Part shown: positions 1 through 7,790 of the stretch, one piece after another | Layout: each line of letters opens with the position of its first letter | Numbering within the stretch: position 1 is the stretch's first letter | From: Granulosicoccus sp045106195 | GTDB taxonomy: Bacteria > Pseudomonadota > Gammaproteobacteria > Granulosicoccales > Granulosicoccaceae | Length of the DNA: 64,000 bases | Assembly: GCA_045106195.1 (NCBI GenBank) | Contig: JBGCEH010000010.1 | Span: forward strand, 1 to 64,000 | Reading direction: 5' to 3' | Program-made: the position numbers and the translations under genes | The notes under the pieces: generated by a model | Seen by the model: the letters and a program-made list of their open reading frames with translations, nothing else | Databases searched by the model: none | What the model was told of the DNA's origin: nothing

Positions 1-191
1 AAACTGCCTTCAAAGGCCTGATTTGTTCTATATATTGCATCTGTAAATGCTGATTCGTCAGGCCCATTCTGCCCTCTTTCAAGGTGCGAGATTGCAGTTT
101 CGATGTGCAACACAACCGCACTAAGACCAATTTCGTGTGGTCCTGGCCCGGTCTCGAGTACCTTGTTTCGGGCCAAAGCCATTAAGTCCAC
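1..191 (-). CDS. Partial gene of unknown function, possible first integron cassette gene
   Basis: An open frame on the minus strand starts at GTG 191 and runs off the left edge without a stop, giving 63 codons. GGAGAG lies 6 bases before the GTG, which favours it over the in-frame ATG at 182. The visible peptide contains the segments ALARNKVLETGPGPHEIGLS and DAIYRTNQAFEGS. I see no signal peptide or membrane segment and do not recognise a family. The gene points away from the divergent integron-type integrase at 466, which is where the first cassette gene of an integron would lie. Whether it is part of a cassette cannot be decided, because its 3' end and any attC site are outside the window. 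Function unknown; the reading frame itself is fairly convincing. Confidence 0.55.
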   Translation of the reverse strand, partial: MDLMALARNKVLETGPGPHEIGLSAVVLHIETAISHLERGQNGPDESAFTDAIYRTNQAFEGS

Positions 192-224
192 AATTTTCTC
201 TCCGAATGATTAAGAAGTGGATTA

Positions 225-245
225 TATAAAAGCTAACAAGTATTA
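225..245 (-). other. Possible attI-like recombination core
   Basis: Reading on the minus strand, GTTAGCT occurs at 237-231, about 40 bases before the start of the partial gene and about 230 bases before the integrase start. Integron core sites follow GTTRRRY; this copy deviates at one position (C for the third R). A second match, GTTGAGT at 443-437, fits the consensus fully but lies close to the integrase start. The position between a divergent integrase and a gene is right for attI; the identification is an inference from a 7-base motif. Confidence 0.25.
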
Positions 246-465
246 GGTGGACTCAGGTATGTACCGCCATATATCGAGTCGGCCGTATCAGGTAAATTCC
301 CATTTCCTCCCATCCCAACCCCACCCCTACTCCAATACGAAGTACTACCTGTATATCCTATTAGTAAAGAGTCTGATATGGAAGATCATCCCCTTGTCTC
401 TCATCAATTCAAAATGCTACCCTTCGGCTCGATAATACTCAACATTGACTTCCAGGACGAATGTC

Positions 466-1860
466 ATGTCAGACGAAAGACCAAACGATCATCCCTTTTC
501 CGCACAAGTTCGCACAGACTACGTGAAATGTCTGGCCGCTGAGTCAATTCCGGCCAAACAACGTTCTTTTTACCTGTTACGAGCCAAACAATTCATACAA
601 GCCGGAGACGACCGACACCCGGCAAATCTGCAGTCTGAAGATATCATCAGTAGGCTGGAAGAATTCGGCCGTGCCGAAAATTTGACTGACTGGCAGTTTG
701 CACAACTGGTAGATGCCGTCCGAATTCTCTTGGTAAAGCAGTTAAGATCTCCTGCCGCAGCAAATGTAGACTGGTCCTACTGGAAAGAATCAGCGAGAAC
801 GGTATCAAGCGATCACTCAACTACCGCACGAGAATACGCCCCTGATGAATTAACCTATCTCAAGATAAAACGGGGCAAGGGTGCACTAGCGGAAGTACGC
901 AAGCAACATCGTCAACTGATCGTTCGCCTCGTCACAGAAATTCGTGCCCGTGGGTATGCTTATCGAACTGAAGAGGCGTATGAACAATGGGTGGTTCGGT
1001 ACATTGTATTCTGTAAAGGCGAATCACCTGAAAAAACCGGAGCGGATCATGTGGCAAAATACCTGAACGATCTGGTCGTCACCGGCAATGTCAGTGCAAG
1101 TACTCAGAATCAGGCCTTGAATGCTTTGATTTTTCTCTACAAACAGGTTTTGAAAGCGCCTTTACACAATCTTGAAAATTTCGCCCGCTCCAAACGCAAA
1201 AAACTGATTCCAGTCGTGATGTCCCGCATGGAAGTAAAAGCGCTGCTGGAAGAACTCGATGGCTGGCAGCGTGAGCTTGGATCCTTGCTCTACGGTACAG
1301 GTATGAGAGTAATGGAAGCGCTGACGCTGCGGGTCAAGGACATCGACTTTGAGTACAAACGTATTCATGTTCAACAGGCCAAAGGCAAGAAAGATCGTTT
1401 TGTTCCCTTGCCAAAAAGCCTGTCAGTACAGCTGGAGGAGCAGATTTGCAAAGTTAAGCTTTTACATGAACAGGATCTGAAAGCCGGCCATGGTGAGACT
1501 GTAATCCCGGAAGCCCTTTCCAGAAAATACCCGAATGCAGCAAAAGAGCTGCGTTGGCAATTTCTCTACCCATCAGGCAGGTTGTCGGTAGATTCACGAT
1601 CAGGCGTTGTACGCCGTCACCATATGCACGAAAGTGGACTGCAAAGAGCGGTAAAAAAAGCAGCAGAAGGTTGTGGTCTCAGGAAACGGGTTGGCTGCCA
1701 CACGTTCAGGCACAGTTTTGCAACTCACCTTCTCGAATCAAACCACGACATTCGTACCGTACAGGAGCTACTGGGTCATTCAGACGTATCAACCACCATG
1801 ATCTACACACACGTAATGAACCGCCCAGGCGTCAGCGTTACTAGCCCATTGGATCTATGA
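466..1860 (+). CDS. intI: Integron-type tyrosine recombinase (IntI family)
   Basis: Tyrosine recombinase of 464 residues; the start is taken at ATG 466 (AGGA 8 bases upstream) rather than the in-frame TTG at 445. The first ~130 residues are an N-terminal extension. A SAM-like core-binding domain follows (around RTEEAYEQWVVRYIVFC), then the catalytic domain with GTGMRVMEAL (catalytic Arg), HTFRHSFATHLL (His-x-x-Arg), LLGHSDVSTT and the nucleophile Tyr in MIYTHV. Between the first Arg and the HxxR box is the extra segment typical of integron integrases (HGETVIPEALSRKYPNA, then FLYPSGR and RRHHMHES), which ordinary XerC/XerD lack. The family recombines attI with attC sites of gene cassettes. All catalytic residues are present, so it could be active. 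Typical IntI proteins are about 320-340 residues, so the N-terminal extension is unusual. It diverges from the partial gene at 1-191. Confidence 0.88.
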   Translation: MSDERPNDHPFSAQVRTDYVKCLAAESIPAKQRSFYLLRAKQFIQAGDDRHPANLQSEDIISRLEEFGRAENLTDWQFAQLVDAVRILLVKQLRSPAAANVDWSYWKESARTVSSDHSTTAREYAPDELTYLKIKRGKGALAEVRKQHRQLIVRLVTEIRARGYAYRTEEAYEQWVVRYIVFCKGESPEKTGADHVAKYLNDLVVTGNVSASTQNQALNALIFLYKQVLKAPLHNLENFARSKRKKLIPVVMSRMEVKALLEELDGWQRELGSLLYGTGMRVMEALTLRVKDIDFEYKRIHVQQAKGKKDRFVPLPKSLSVQLEEQICKVKLLHEQDLKAGHGETVIPEALSRKYPNAAKELRWQFLYPSGRLSVDSRSGVVRRHHMHESGLQRAVKKAAEGCGLRKRVGCHTFRHSFATHLLESNHDIRTVQELLGHSDVSTTMIYTHVMNRPGVSVTSPLDL

Positions 1861-2393
1861 CAATTCAGAGGTTCATTCAACATCGAGATGAACCTATCTA
1901 TTCGGATCTGAATATCAAGAACACAGGGATTCGAAAGAATAGAAACGCGCCTTAAAATCTTGATCTCAGACTTCCCATTCCGTTCCGATATCACACCGGC
2001 AACCGGTCTACGCATAAAATCACGCCTGTGGCAACTGCTCTCACTACCTGGTGAGACCACAGCCGCGGCAGGCATCTTGTTCGAAAATTCCATACCAGCC
2101 AACACAGTCAACAACAACTGATGGTGATACACATACGACCAAGCCGGTAACACCTACAAACATCGTAGTGAAAAAGGTAAATACATCCGACTCTTTCTGG
2201 TTAATTCAAACCACCGGCCAAACCATCACGCTTGACTTGGCGCAAATCGTCAACCACCCTACCTTGCAGAAAACCACAACCTACCCCTCCTAACGGCGGC
2301 TGCATTAACTAACCGCTAAACACATCCGATACAGCCAGCTAGAGGCTCATCGGGTCACCGCTCAGGAATAAGGTTCCTGTCAGAGAAGCTCCG
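1861..2393. other. Stretch without a recognisable gene
   Basis: About 530 bases between the integrase stop and the Crp/Fnr remnant. Both strands contain short open frames (longest 80 codons on plus, 116 on minus), but none shows a recognisable motif or a convincing ribosome binding site. The codon patterns look like relics rather than genes. I see no clear attC site, terminator or insertion sequence end. It may be decayed sequence behind the mobile element. Confidence 0.4.
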
Positions 2394-2767
2394 TCAGCTC
2401 ACGAGCGATGGATGCTGCGCACAAGGGTGCACATTGGCCGAAGCAACCGAAGAAGAGGAGATCAACGGAAGTTTCTGCACCACCTCTGCAAAAGCAAAAG
2501 AGTGCTCCGGCGCAATCAGCTCGATAATTTTCTCGTGGCGGGCAGCTAAGAGGCGAACGAGCTTGATCTGGCCAGACTGTAACAAGAAGATTGAGACCCC
2601 GACAGCATTCTGACTAAACAAAAATTGTCCTCGTGAAGCGCCAACAGCTGCGCACTATCTGGCAGCCTTGACAACGAAGCGTCATCGAAGGAGCCTAATA
2701 GTGCATTGTTTTTGTTCTGAAACGTCGCCTCTGACGGTTGTGCCGTATTCAGTTTGCTATTGGACAT
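2394..2767 (-). pseudogene. Frameshifted, truncated Crp/Fnr-family regulator
   Basis: Two overlapping minus-strand frames together read like the cyclic-nucleotide-binding domain of a Crp/Fnr regulator. The first frame (from ATG 2767) gives NALLGSFDDASLSRL and LLALHEDNF. After a one-base slip near 2610-2630 the second frame continues with SIFLLQSGQIKLVRLL, HEKIIELIAPEHSFAF and AEVVQKLP. This matches the usual order: N-terminal helix, beta-roll with Gly-x-Ile-Lys-Leu, and the phosphate-binding-cassette region with a Phe-x-Glu pattern. The second frame then degenerates and stops at 2394 with no helix-turn-helix, so about half of a normal regulator is missing. No function is expected. Confidence 0.65.
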
Positions 2768-2981
2768 TTAACAATGAGCCAGATTGCCCCATTGCCAGCG
2801 GGTGTAAGATGTAACATACGGCAATAGTGAATGGTTAACAGCATTGAATGTCATCACGTGGCAATATAATGACACCACCACGTCCCGGCAGCCGGAGTAC
2901 CAGCTGCATCCAACGTATTAAATCCGTCAACACTTGTCAGTTCGGACAATGCACCGAGTGTGACAGCAAAGGAACAAACGC

Positions 2982-3344
2982 ATGCGCGCAGAGGTACTTA
3001 ACTCCATCCTCAGTGACCTGAATGGGTCTACGACAGATATCGAGGCATCCGCAGTGCTTTCAACTGATGGCTTGATCATGGCTTCCATGCTGCCTGGGTC
3101 GATGGATGAGGATCGCGTAGGCGCCATGAGCGCTGCCATGCTATCGCTGGGTGAGCGTATTTCATCGGAATTGATGCGTGGCGAGCTTGACCAGGTGTTG
3201 ATCAAAGGCGATATGGGTTACGTGCTGATGACGCACGCTGGTAAAGAGGCCGTCGTCACAGTTATCGCCAAACCCGACACGCGCTTGGGCCTGATTTTTC
3301 TTGATATACGGCGTGCAGCTGAAGCCATCGCAAAAATCATCTAG
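2982..3344 (+). CDS. Roadblock/LC7 domain protein
   Basis: A 120-residue single-domain protein of the roadblock/LC7 (MglB-like) superfamily, whose members bind and regulate small Ras-like GTPases or form dimeric scaffolds. The order expected for the fold is visible: an N-terminal helix (VLNSILSDLN), a first strand with the ASAVLSTDGLIMAS pattern, a long central helix (RVGAMSAAMLSLGERISSEL), strands QVLIKGDMGYVLMT and AVVTVIAKP, and a C-terminal helix. AAGGAAC precedes the ATG at good spacing. No partner GTPase gene is visible nearby, so its role is unknown. It converges with the MttB-like gene, 17 bases from that gene's stop. Confidence 0.8.
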   Translation: MRAEVLNSILSDLNGSTTDIEASAVLSTDGLIMASMLPGSMDEDRVGAMSAAMLSLGERISSELMRGELDQVLIKGDMGYVLMTHAGKEAVVTVIAKPDTRLGLIFLDIRRAAEAIAKII

Positions 3345-3361
3345 CCTCTGTAACAGCACAC

Positions 3362-4918
3362 CTACTCGCGCATGGCCCCTTCGGGTAACACAATCCTGAA
3401 ACGCTCACGAATGGCAGCATCTACCGTCTCCGGAATGTGTTTCGGATAGTGTTTCCTCAGAATCTCATCAACACGGCGACGAGCCTTTTCCACAAGAACG
3501 GGCTTGCCTTGCTCAACCCATTCCTTCGGACTGGTGCGATCACCAATCGACGGATAAATGTACTCGCGTTGCATTAACTGCAGCGTCTGGTCATGACCCA
3601 GATAATGATTGGGCCCATCCACGCACACATCGCGCATAGCGTGCAAGGACATCGTGTCGTCATTCACTTCTATACCCCTTACAGTACGATTGATGGCACC
3701 CAGCATATCGTTGTCGATCACCATACTCTCGTAACAGACGCCTAAAAGTGAAGCGTGCATACCCGCCGATTCGTAAATGAGGTTGGCGCCGGAATGTGCT
3801 GCCAGCGTGTTGGTATAGGCCTTCTCGTACCCCGACTGCGCATCCGGCAGTTTGGCATCCGCCATGCCAGCGGCAATACCAGTGGGTAAACCGTAGTAGC
3901 GCCCCATCTGACCGCAGGCGGCCATAAGTACAGCCTGCTCACCACTTCCTCCACTCATCGCCCCAGTGCGCAGATCTGACACAAACGGCCAGGTGCCGAA
4001 TATGGCTGGATGCCCCGGCACCAGCAGATTGACAAACACAAGACCTGCCAGCACTTCGGCAACTTCCTGAACAACAGATCCGGCAAGCGCCGCCGGACTC
4101 GTCGCACCGGCCTGCCCTGCGGCTAGCAGCAAAACAGGCATGCCTCCGCGAACGGCAGTTTCCATGCAATGACAGGCATCTTCAGCAAAACGCAAAGGTG
4201 GCACCACAAAACAGTTGGACATACTGACAAACGGACGCGCACGCCACTGCTTCTCACTCCCGGCAATCATGTGCAACATCTCAAGAGACTTCGTAACATG
4301 AGCAGGCTCAACCCAACTGGAACCAACATGCTTGGTGGTGCCACTGACCGCGGCGTAGCAGGTGTTGATATCAAGATCGACAGGTTCCACCAGATCACGC
4401 GCCACCAGACAACGCTGGAAAAAATGGATGTTGTCCATCCTGTCAACAAGCCGCGCCATATTGTAAAGATCCAGCAGCGTTGACTCACGATACTCGCGGG
4501 CTTCAATATCAACGATGTGAACGGCGGCTCCGGCAGTGCCAAAGTACACACGTGATCCGGATACCTCGATATCGTGCGCCGGATCCTGCCCGCACAACAC
4601 AAGCTCTTTGGCGCAATTTGCCAGCGTATCCTCGACCAGAGCGCGAGGGAAAAACAACCTGCCATCGGCATATCTGCCACCGGCTCTGATGACCGCCTCT
4701 ACGCAAGAGGGTATGGCCTGAGCCAGACCAATCGTTGCCAGTGCTTCCATGACCGCCTCGTTGATCTTGTCCATGTCGGACTCAGACAAAGGGCGGAAGT
4801 GTCCACCTGACAAGCCGGGTCTGACAGCTCTGTCTTCGGCAGCCAGCGGTGCACTTCGCAGCGCGCGCTTGGCCGCCCGCGCTCCGCGCCTACTGGATTT
4901 TCTGATCACGTCAGCCAT
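3362..4918 (-). CDS. MttB-family methyltransferase without pyrrolysine
   Basis: A 518-residue member of the trimethylamine methyltransferase (MttB) superfamily. Recognisable segments include HFRPLSESDMDKINEAVMEA near the N-terminus, VYFGTAGAAVHI, LYNMARLVDRMDNIHFFQR, GAMSGGSGEQAVL and a C-terminal EWVEQGKPVLVEKARRRVDE. The archaeal enzyme decodes an in-frame UAG as pyrrolysine; here the frame is continuous with no internal stop, so this is a non-pyrrolysine homologue like the glycine betaine:corrinoid methyltransferases. The family transfers a methyl group from a quaternary or methylated amine to a corrinoid protein; the substrate here is unknown and no corrinoid protein gene is in view. The ~30 N-terminal residues are basic (RKSSRRGARAAKRALR). 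The next gene upstream, a homocysteine methyltransferase on the same strand, fits a methyl-transfer role. The start codon lacks a clear Shine-Dalgarno sequence. Confidence 0.85.
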   Translation of the reverse strand: MADVIRKSSRRGARAAKRALRSAPLAAEDRAVRPGLSGGHFRPLSESDMDKINEAVMEALATIGLAQAIPSCVEAVIRAGGRYADGRLFFPRALVEDTLANCAKELVLCGQDPAHDIEVSGSRVYFGTAGAAVHIVDIEAREYRESTLLDLYNMARLVDRMDNIHFFQRCLVARDLVEPVDLDINTCYAAVSGTTKHVGSSWVEPAHVTKSLEMLHMIAGSEKQWRARPFVSMSNCFVVPPLRFAEDACHCMETAVRGGMPVLLLAAGQAGATSPAALAGSVVQEVAEVLAGLVFVNLLVPGHPAIFGTWPFVSDLRTGAMSGGSGEQAVLMAACGQMGRYYGLPTGIAAGMADAKLPDAQSGYEKAYTNTLAAHSGANLIYESAGMHASLLGVCYESMVIDNDMLGAINRTVRGIEVNDDTMSLHAMRDVCVDGPNHYLGHDQTLQLMQREYIYPSIGDRTSPKEWVEQGKPVLVEKARRRVDEILRKHYPKHIPETVDAAIRERFRIVLPEGAMRE

Positions 4919-5080
4919 GGAGTTAGCACCGCAACTACCGCGAATGTGCGGTAAGCCGAGTATTCATCCAGTTCATCCACCGACAATAGAATGAAACGAC
5001 ATCCAGACTGACGGAAACGACGCATCACATCCCACCTGCAACAATATGGCGCAGACAGAACAGCGTGCTGACAGCAATCG

Positions 5081-5974
5081 CTACCCTATCAGCCCTTCTT
5101 CGATCAAACGGCAATGCAACGCCTTGATGTGTGCAGGGCCTACCTCACAGCAACCTCCCACAATCGTGGCGCCGTTCTTTGTCCAGCCAATCGCATGCTC
5201 TGCATACTCTGTCGGACTGAGATCTTTTCGTACTTGCAGCTCTTCGACCGTACCACCAGGCTGCAAGGCATCCACCGATACAAAGGCGTTAGCGTAGGCA
5301 CCGATTCTCGGCTTTATTCCACGCATCGCCGGCCAGGCTTCGTTGATGGCTTCCGGGTGGCTGCAGTTCAACAGGATGGCTTCCAGACCGAGTGGCTCCA
5401 GCACATCAATGGCGTCGCTGAGCTTTTCACCACTTCGCAACTGATCGGGATGATCGTCGCTGACAGTCAAAGCAAGCCATACAGGCTTGCCGCTTTCCAT
5501 CGCAGCGGTCGCTGCCGCACGTGACTCGGGAATCGATGCCATGGTCTCACACAGGAACAGATCTGCTACGGGTAATTGCAAGTCTACCAGCCGCCGATAG
5601 GTATCCAGCGTGACCTCTTCGGGAAGGGATACATCGGGTCGGTAACTGGCGACCAGTGGGGGAAGACATCCGCCAATGGATACTCCACCCACATGGGCAA
5701 TATCGATAGCTTCCCTTGCCGCAGACATTGCGGCCTTGTGCAGCGATTCCAGATGTTCCAGCGCATTGTGACGTGCCAGCCGCTCCGGCGTCGCAGAATA
5801 GGTATTGAGCGTAAGGACAGTTGCTCCGCTTCTGATGTAATCCACATGTAAATCACGAACCAGTTCGGGCTCTTTGAGCATGATATCGGCGGACCAGAGC
5901 GGCGTCGGTGCTCGCTCGCTTCTTCGCAGCAATTCCTGGCCGAGGCCGCCATCGAGCAGTGTTACCTTACTCAT
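5081..5974 (-). CDS. Homocysteine S-methyltransferase family protein
   Basis: A protein of about 297 residues from the Pfam S-methyl_trans family (betaine/S-methylmethionine:homocysteine methyltransferase type), which makes methionine by transferring methyl to homocysteine bound at a zinc site. It begins TLLDGGLGQELLRR, the usual first strand with the Asp-Gly-Gly motif. The zinc ligands are visible: Cys in ILLNCSHPEA and the pair in IVGGCCEVGPAHI. I prefer ATG 5974 (MSKVTLLDGG, preceded by GGAACAGG) over the in-frame ATG at 5992. It lies upstream of the MttB-like gene on the same strand with a 162-base gap, so both may take part in one demethylation pathway. The methyl donor cannot be read from sequence. 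Confidence 0.85.
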   Translation of the reverse strand: MSKVTLLDGGLGQELLRRSERAPTPLWSADIMLKEPELVRDLHVDYIRSGATVLTLNTYSATPERLARHNALEHLESLHKAAMSAAREAIDIAHVGGVSIGGCLPPLVASYRPDVSLPEEVTLDTYRRLVDLQLPVADLFLCETMASIPESRAAATAAMESGKPVWLALTVSDDHPDQLRSGEKLSDAIDVLEPLGLEAILLNCSHPEAINEAWPAMRGIKPRIGAYANAFVSVDALQPGGTVEELQVRKDLSPTEYAEHAIGWTKNGATIVGGCCEVGPAHIKALHCRLIEEGLIG

Positions 5975-6206
5975 CCTGTTCCACGCACGCAATTGGGGCG
6001 TAATGAAGTAGATGTCGACATATTTTTCGTTAATTCCTGAAAATAATAGTCATTGCATAAAACCCGCAATGAGCCTGCCTGAGCGTGGTTTGAGCCTCGA
6101 ATTGTACAGCCACATCGAGACAACGTTTAGTCAGATACGTCAATTCAATACATTGCACGCACTTCATTGATACTATTGCGCATCAAAAAAAGCTAGGTAG
6201 ACATCC

Positions 6207-7400
6207 ATGGAATCATTGCAGGGCGGAAGTGACGTTTTTTTTGTACTCATGGGGGCCATTCTTGTGCTCTTCATGCATTCGGGATTTGCGTTTCTCGAGG
6301 TGGGCACCGTCCGTGAGAAAAATCAGGTTAACGCGCTGGTCAAGATCTTCTCCGACTTTGCCGTCTGCACGGTGGCATATTTTTTTATCGGCTACCCATT
6401 GGCCTATGGAGTTGATTTCTTTGCACCGGCCTCAGAGCTCGCCATAAACAATGGCTATGAACTGGTCAAGTTTTTCTTTTTGCTGACCTTCGCCGCCGCT
6501 ATTCCTGCCATCATCTCGGGTGGCATTGCAGAGCGCGCCAGATTCTACCCGCAAATTGTCGCCTCTATAGTTATCGTGGCGTTGGTCTACCCATTGTTCG
6601 AGGGCATTGTCTGGAACGGCAATTTCGGTTTTCAGCAATGGCTCGAAGATCTGACCGGTGCCGCTTTTCATGACTTTGCAGGCTCTATCGTGGTACACGC
6701 CATGGGTGGCTGGCTGGCGTTGGGAGCGGTGATTTTATTAGGTGCTCGCCATGGCCGTTACTCTCGCACCGGCGGACCCAGCGCAAATTTTGCACCCAGC
6801 AGCATACCGTTCCTCGCACTGGGCGCCTGGATCCTCACCGTCGGCTGGTTTGGCTTTAACGTCATGTCCGCCCAAAGCGTGGAAGGCATCAGCGGTCTGG
6901 TGGCCATGAACTCGCTCATGGCCATGGCAGGTGGTGCAATCGCCGCCCTGCTGGCAGGACGCGCAGATCCGGGCTTTCTGCACAATGGGCCATTGGCCGG
7001 ACTAGTCGCAGTATGCGCAGGCTCAGACATAATGCATCCCATGGGCTCACTTATTGTCGGTGGCATAGCCGGTGTACTATTTGTCACCGCATTTACACTC
7101 GCACAAAACCGCTGGAAGATTGATGATGTTCTGGGTGTATGGCCACTGCATGGCTTATGTGGCGCATGGGGTGGTATCGCCGCAGGTATCTTCGGCGCAC
7201 CGGCTCTCGGCGGGCTGGGTGGTGTCAGTCTGGTTAGCCAGATTATCGGCACACTGGCAGGCATCATCTTCGCCACCGCAGGCGGCTTTTTAGTCTATGG
7301 TGTCCTGAAGAGTGTGGTGGGAATAAGGCTTACCGAAGAAGAGGAATTTGACGGGGCAGATCTTAGCATCCACAAGATCTCATCGACATCATCGCGATAA
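6207..7400 (+). CDS. amtB: Ammonium transporter (Amt family)
   Basis: Inner-membrane Amt/Rh-family ammonium channel of 397 residues with about eleven hydrophobic segments. Family signatures are present: the early FMHSGFAFLEVG, the Asp and first pore His in HDFAGSIVVHAMGGW, FGFNVMSAQS, and the second pore His in WPLHGLCGAWGG. The N-terminus begins directly with the first membrane helix and has no long cleavable signal. It is followed after 21 bases by a PII gene, so the two form an operon; PII proteins bind Amt and block the pore when nitrogen is sufficient. I looked for a sigma-54 (-24/-12) promoter upstream and did not see a convincing one. Confidence 0.95.
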   Translation: MESLQGGSDVFFVLMGAILVLFMHSGFAFLEVGTVREKNQVNALVKIFSDFAVCTVAYFFIGYPLAYGVDFFAPASELAINNGYELVKFFFLLTFAAAIPAIISGGIAERARFYPQIVASIVIVALVYPLFEGIVWNGNFGFQQWLEDLTGAAFHDFAGSIVVHAMGGWLALGAVILLGARHGRYSRTGGPSANFAPSSIPFLALGAWILTVGWFGFNVMSAQSVEGISGLVAMNSLMAMAGGAIAALLAGRADPGFLHNGPLAGLVAVCAGSDIMHPMGSLIVGGIAGVLFVTAFTLAQNRWKIDDVLGVWPLHGLCGAWGGIAAGIFGAPALGGLGGVSLVSQIIGTLAGIIFATAGGFLVYGVLKSVVGIRLTEEEEFDGADLSIHKISSTSSR

Positions 7401-7421
7401 ACAGCTTACAGGACCAACAAC

Positions 7422-7760
7422 ATGAAGCGCATTACCGCCATCATCAAACCATTCAAGCTCGATGCCGTTCGTGAAGAACTTGCAGCAGCCGGTGTCAACG
7501 GCATTACCGTAACAGAAGTCAAGGGCTTCGGAAGACAGAAAGGCCATACCGAACTCTACCGTGGTGCCGAATACGTTATCGACTTCATACCCAAGATGAA
7601 ACTGGAGGTGGTCGTCAGCGAAACCATTCTGGATACCTGTATCGAGGGTATCATTAGAGCAGCCAATTCTGGAAAAATCGGTGACGGCAAGATATTCGTC
7701 GACTCTGTCGAACGTGTTATCCGCATCAGAACCGGCGAGGAAGGTGAAGAGGCGTTGTAA
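7422..7760 (+). CDS. glnK: Nitrogen regulatory protein PII (GlnK/GlnB)
   Basis: A 112-residue PII signal protein. It begins MKRITAIIKPFKLDAVREEL, keeps the T-loop with the uridylylation tyrosine at residue 51 (LYRGAEYVIDF), and has the C-terminal GDGKIFVDSVERVIRIRTGE signature. The trimer binds ATP/ADP and 2-oxoglutarate and controls Amt and other nitrogen targets. The gene lies just behind amtB, which supports the GlnK label over GlnB; the order amt-then-PII is the reverse of the common glnK-amtB. A weak stem (GGCGT 7751-7755 with ACGCC 7763-7767) overlaps its stop and could act in termination. Confidence 0.95.
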   Translation: MKRITAIIKPFKLDAVREELAAAGVNGITVTEVKGFGRQKGHTELYRGAEYVIDFIPKMKLEVVVSETILDTCIEGIIRAANSGKIGDGKIFVDSVERVIRIRTGEEGEEAL

Positions 7761-7790
7761 TGACGCCTTGTTGCCGTCCCGGTTCCATGA

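Noticed and set aside
247..435. 62-codon open frame on plus between the partial gene and the integrase
   Set aside because: No ribosome binding site, no family-like sequence, and it lies in the likely attI/promoter region.
2051..2293. 80-codon plus-strand frame behind the integrase
   Set aside because: Thr/Pro-rich composition without motif, no ribosome binding site; consistent with random open sequence.
3362..4918. Possible pyrrolysine-containing MttB
   Set aside because: The frame has no internal TAG, so no amber recoding is needed.
5993..6206. Sigma-54 promoter for amt-glnK
   Set aside because: No TGGCAC-N5-TTGC match could be found by eye in the 213-base leader.
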